A stretch of DNA of 64,000 bases from an uncultured Lachnospiraceae bacterium. Its GTDB lineage: Bacteria; Bacillota; Clostridia; Lachnospirales; Lachnospiraceae. A program made the translations under genes and the position numbers. Shown in pieces: positions 62,823 to 64,000 of the stretch. Position 1 is the first letter of the stretch. Each line of letters begins with the position of its first letter. Below the pieces are notes generated by a model. It was not told the origin of the DNA and did no database searches. It was given only the letters and a program-made list of their open reading frames with translations. The stretch covers positions 1 through 64,000 of the forward strand of contig CALWLI010000010.1 in NCBI GenBank assembly GCA_944381485.1. The letters are read 5' to 3'.

Positions 62823-63812
62823 TTATCTGAAGGCGTCTTTAAAGAACAGCTCCATCCTGTCAAAGGGGATTATATCCTTCCTATCATAAAGATCAGTGTG
62901 TACAGCCCCCGGGATTATCATCAGTTCCTTGTTGTCCGAGTAGGGATTATCTCTTACCATATCAGCATAAGCATCCCTGCTGAAATAACAGGAGTGGGCT
63001 TTCTCCCCATGAATTATGAGGACAGCGCTCCTTATTTCGTTTATGTACTTTAATATAGGTTGATTCATGAAGGACATACAGCCCGTAATGTTCCATCCCC
63101 CGTTTGAATTGAGAGATCTCTCGTGATAGCCTCTCTCAGTCTTATAATAATCATAGTAGTCCTTGACAAAGAGGGGAGCGTCCTCAGGAAGAGGATCTGC
63201 AACACCTCCTCCAAGGGCATAGCTTCCATTCTTATAGTCAGTTATCCTCTGAGAGTTCAAAGCTTGCTTCTTCTTGTATCTTTCGTCAGCACTGTTTTCC
63301 AGGTCAAAGTATCCGTTTGCGTTTACCCTTGCCATATCATACATGGTGGAAGCAATTGTGGCTTTTATCCTTGTGTCCAAAGCCGCCACGTTTAAAGCCA
63401 TGCCGCCCCAGCCGCAGATACCTATTATGCCTATCTTTTCGGGATCCGCCTTATCTGTCACAGACAGGAAATCTACAGCTGCCTGAAAATCCTCGGTGTT
63501 TATATCCGGGGAAGCCACATAGCGGGGTTCTCCTCCGCTTTCTCCTGTAAAAGAGGGATCAAATGCTATTGTCAGAAATCCTCTCTCTGCCATTTCCTGA
63601 GCATAAAGGCCTGCCGCCTGTTCCTTTACCGCTCCGAAGGGACCGCACACTGCTATTGCGGGAAGCCTGCCCTCCGCATCCTTAGGCTCATACATGTCAG
63701 CCGCCAGGCTTATGCCGTATCTGTTATGAAAAGTTACCTTTTTATGATTTACATTTTTACTCTTCGGAAAAGTCTTATCCCAGGTTTCTGTGAGTCTTAG
63801 TTTTTCGTTCAT
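62823..63812 (-). CDS. Alpha/beta hydrolase, dienelactone-hydrolase-like
   Basis: A 329-residue hydrolase. The nucleophile elbow reads IGICGWGGMALN, suggesting Cys where most relatives have Ser, as in dienelactone hydrolases. AVLIIHGEKAHSCYFSRDAY and MIIPGAVHTDLYD supply the likely acid and His. The oxyanion area is AVCGPFGAVKEQ. GGAGGATAA precedes the ATG. It is the first gene of an operon with an amino acid importer and is divergent from a LysR regulator. Substrate unknown. Confidence 0.82.
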   Translation of the reverse strand: MNEKLRLTETWDKTFPKSKNVNHKKVTFHNRYGISLAADMYEPKDAEGRLPAIAVCGPFGAVKEQAAGLYAQEMAERGFLTIAFDPSFTGESGGEPRYVASPDINTEDFQAAVDFLSVTDKADPEKIGIIGICGWGGMALNVAALDTRIKATIASTMYDMARVNANGYFDLENSADERYKKKQALNSQRITDYKNGSYALGGGVADPLPEDAPLFVKDYYDYYKTERGYHERSLNSNGGWNITGCMSFMNQPILKYINEIRSAVLIIHGEKAHSCYFSRDAYADMVRDNPYSDNKELMIIPGAVHTDLYDRKDIIPFDRMELFFKDAFR

Positions 63813-63909
63813 TTACTTATCCTCCGTATATAGTAATCTTATCAATCATATCTATTGTGCAGATGCGTAATAAAAATAGCAAATACTTTGTTTCTATCTT
63901 ATGATATGC

Positions 63910-63938
63910 TTTACAGTAATATCTCTTTCATATAATAT
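63910..63938 (+). promoter_or_regulatory. Possible promoter of the LysR gene
   Basis: TTTACA (63910-63915), 17 bases and TAATAT (63933-63938), about 38 bases before the start. Confidence 0.4.
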
Positions 63939-63976
63939 TAAAGCTGATCCGCCGAAAATGACAAGGAGGTAAACTT

Positions 63977-64000
63977 ATGGAGCTAAGAGTCCTCAAATAT
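63977..64000 (+). CDS. LysR-family regulator, N-terminal fragment
   Basis: Only eight codons (MELRVLKY) are in the window, after a strong AAGGAGGT. They match the start of many LysR proteins. Divergence from the hydrolase-importer operon is the usual layout for a LysR activator of that operon. Confidence 0.6.

Overview
This window looks like the chromosome of an anaerobic, amino-acid-fermenting Firmicute of class Clostridia. The evidence is a Gram-positive type PolC polymerase, the start of a glycine/sarcosine/betaine reductase operon, a GrdX gene, a selenophosphate synthetase that itself carries an in-frame UGA (selenocysteine), and many Na+-coupled and ABC amino acid transporters. The Anaerovoracaceae/Peptostreptococcaceae neighbourhood is plausible, but this is inference and no 16S rRNA gene is present. 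I see no phage, insertion sequence or CRISPR array.

Layout. 0-6 kb: reductase component B genes (grdB-like, cut by the window edge, and grdE-like), an AGCS Na+/alanine-glycine symporter, a sigma-54-activator-like regulator with broken motifs, and selD. 6-9.4 kb: purA preceded by a GlnK/GlnL-type two-component system. 9.5-10 kb: four tRNA genes (Pro, Glu, Glu, Thr), all with C at the wobble position. 10-12 kb: an orphan grdX and an NSS-family Na+ symporter. 12-15.7 kb: a gliding-type ABC exporter cassette (ATPase, permease-GldG fusion, DUF4340 protein). 15.8-21.7 kb: a nucleoside ABC importer of the BmpA-NupOPQ type with uridine phosphorylase. 21.8-32.3 kb: the conserved operon pyrH-frr-uppS-cdsA-dxr-rseP-ispG-polC. 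32.3-38.5 kb: small accessory genes, namely a zinc-ribbon membrane protein broken by a frameshift, a HAD phosphatase, a MATE exporter overlapping a DUF5131 gene, and a GNAT acetyltransferase. 38.5-43.2 kb: aconitase, citrate synthase and NAD-type isocitrate dehydrogenase, which together make 2-oxoglutarate for glutamate. 43.4-44 kb: ribosomal protein L25.

Two regions look most like under-described systems. First, at 44.1-52.8 kb a Liv-type five-gene ABC importer runs without a visible break into dhaK, dhaL and an L-2-amino-thiazoline-4-carboxylate hydrolase family gene. It is followed, after a terminator, by a GAF-PAS regulator whose AAA+ domain has lost its ATPase motifs. Second, at 55.5-61 kb a MarR-type regulator adjoins an AbgB-like M20 amidohydrolase. 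An identical 19-base, partly palindromic sequence lies at the start of that gene's near-consensus promoter and also at the promoter of a MalY/PatB-like C-S lyase, VOC protein and DUF819 membrane protein operon. This suggests one regulon for taking apart an acylated or amide-linked amino acid or thio-conjugate.

The right end (61-64 kb) holds an amino acid ABC binding protein and permease without an ATPase, an alpha/beta hydrolase, and the first codons of a divergent LysR regulator. Between the two candidate systems lie a second citrate synthase and a divergent LytTR-PAS regulator.
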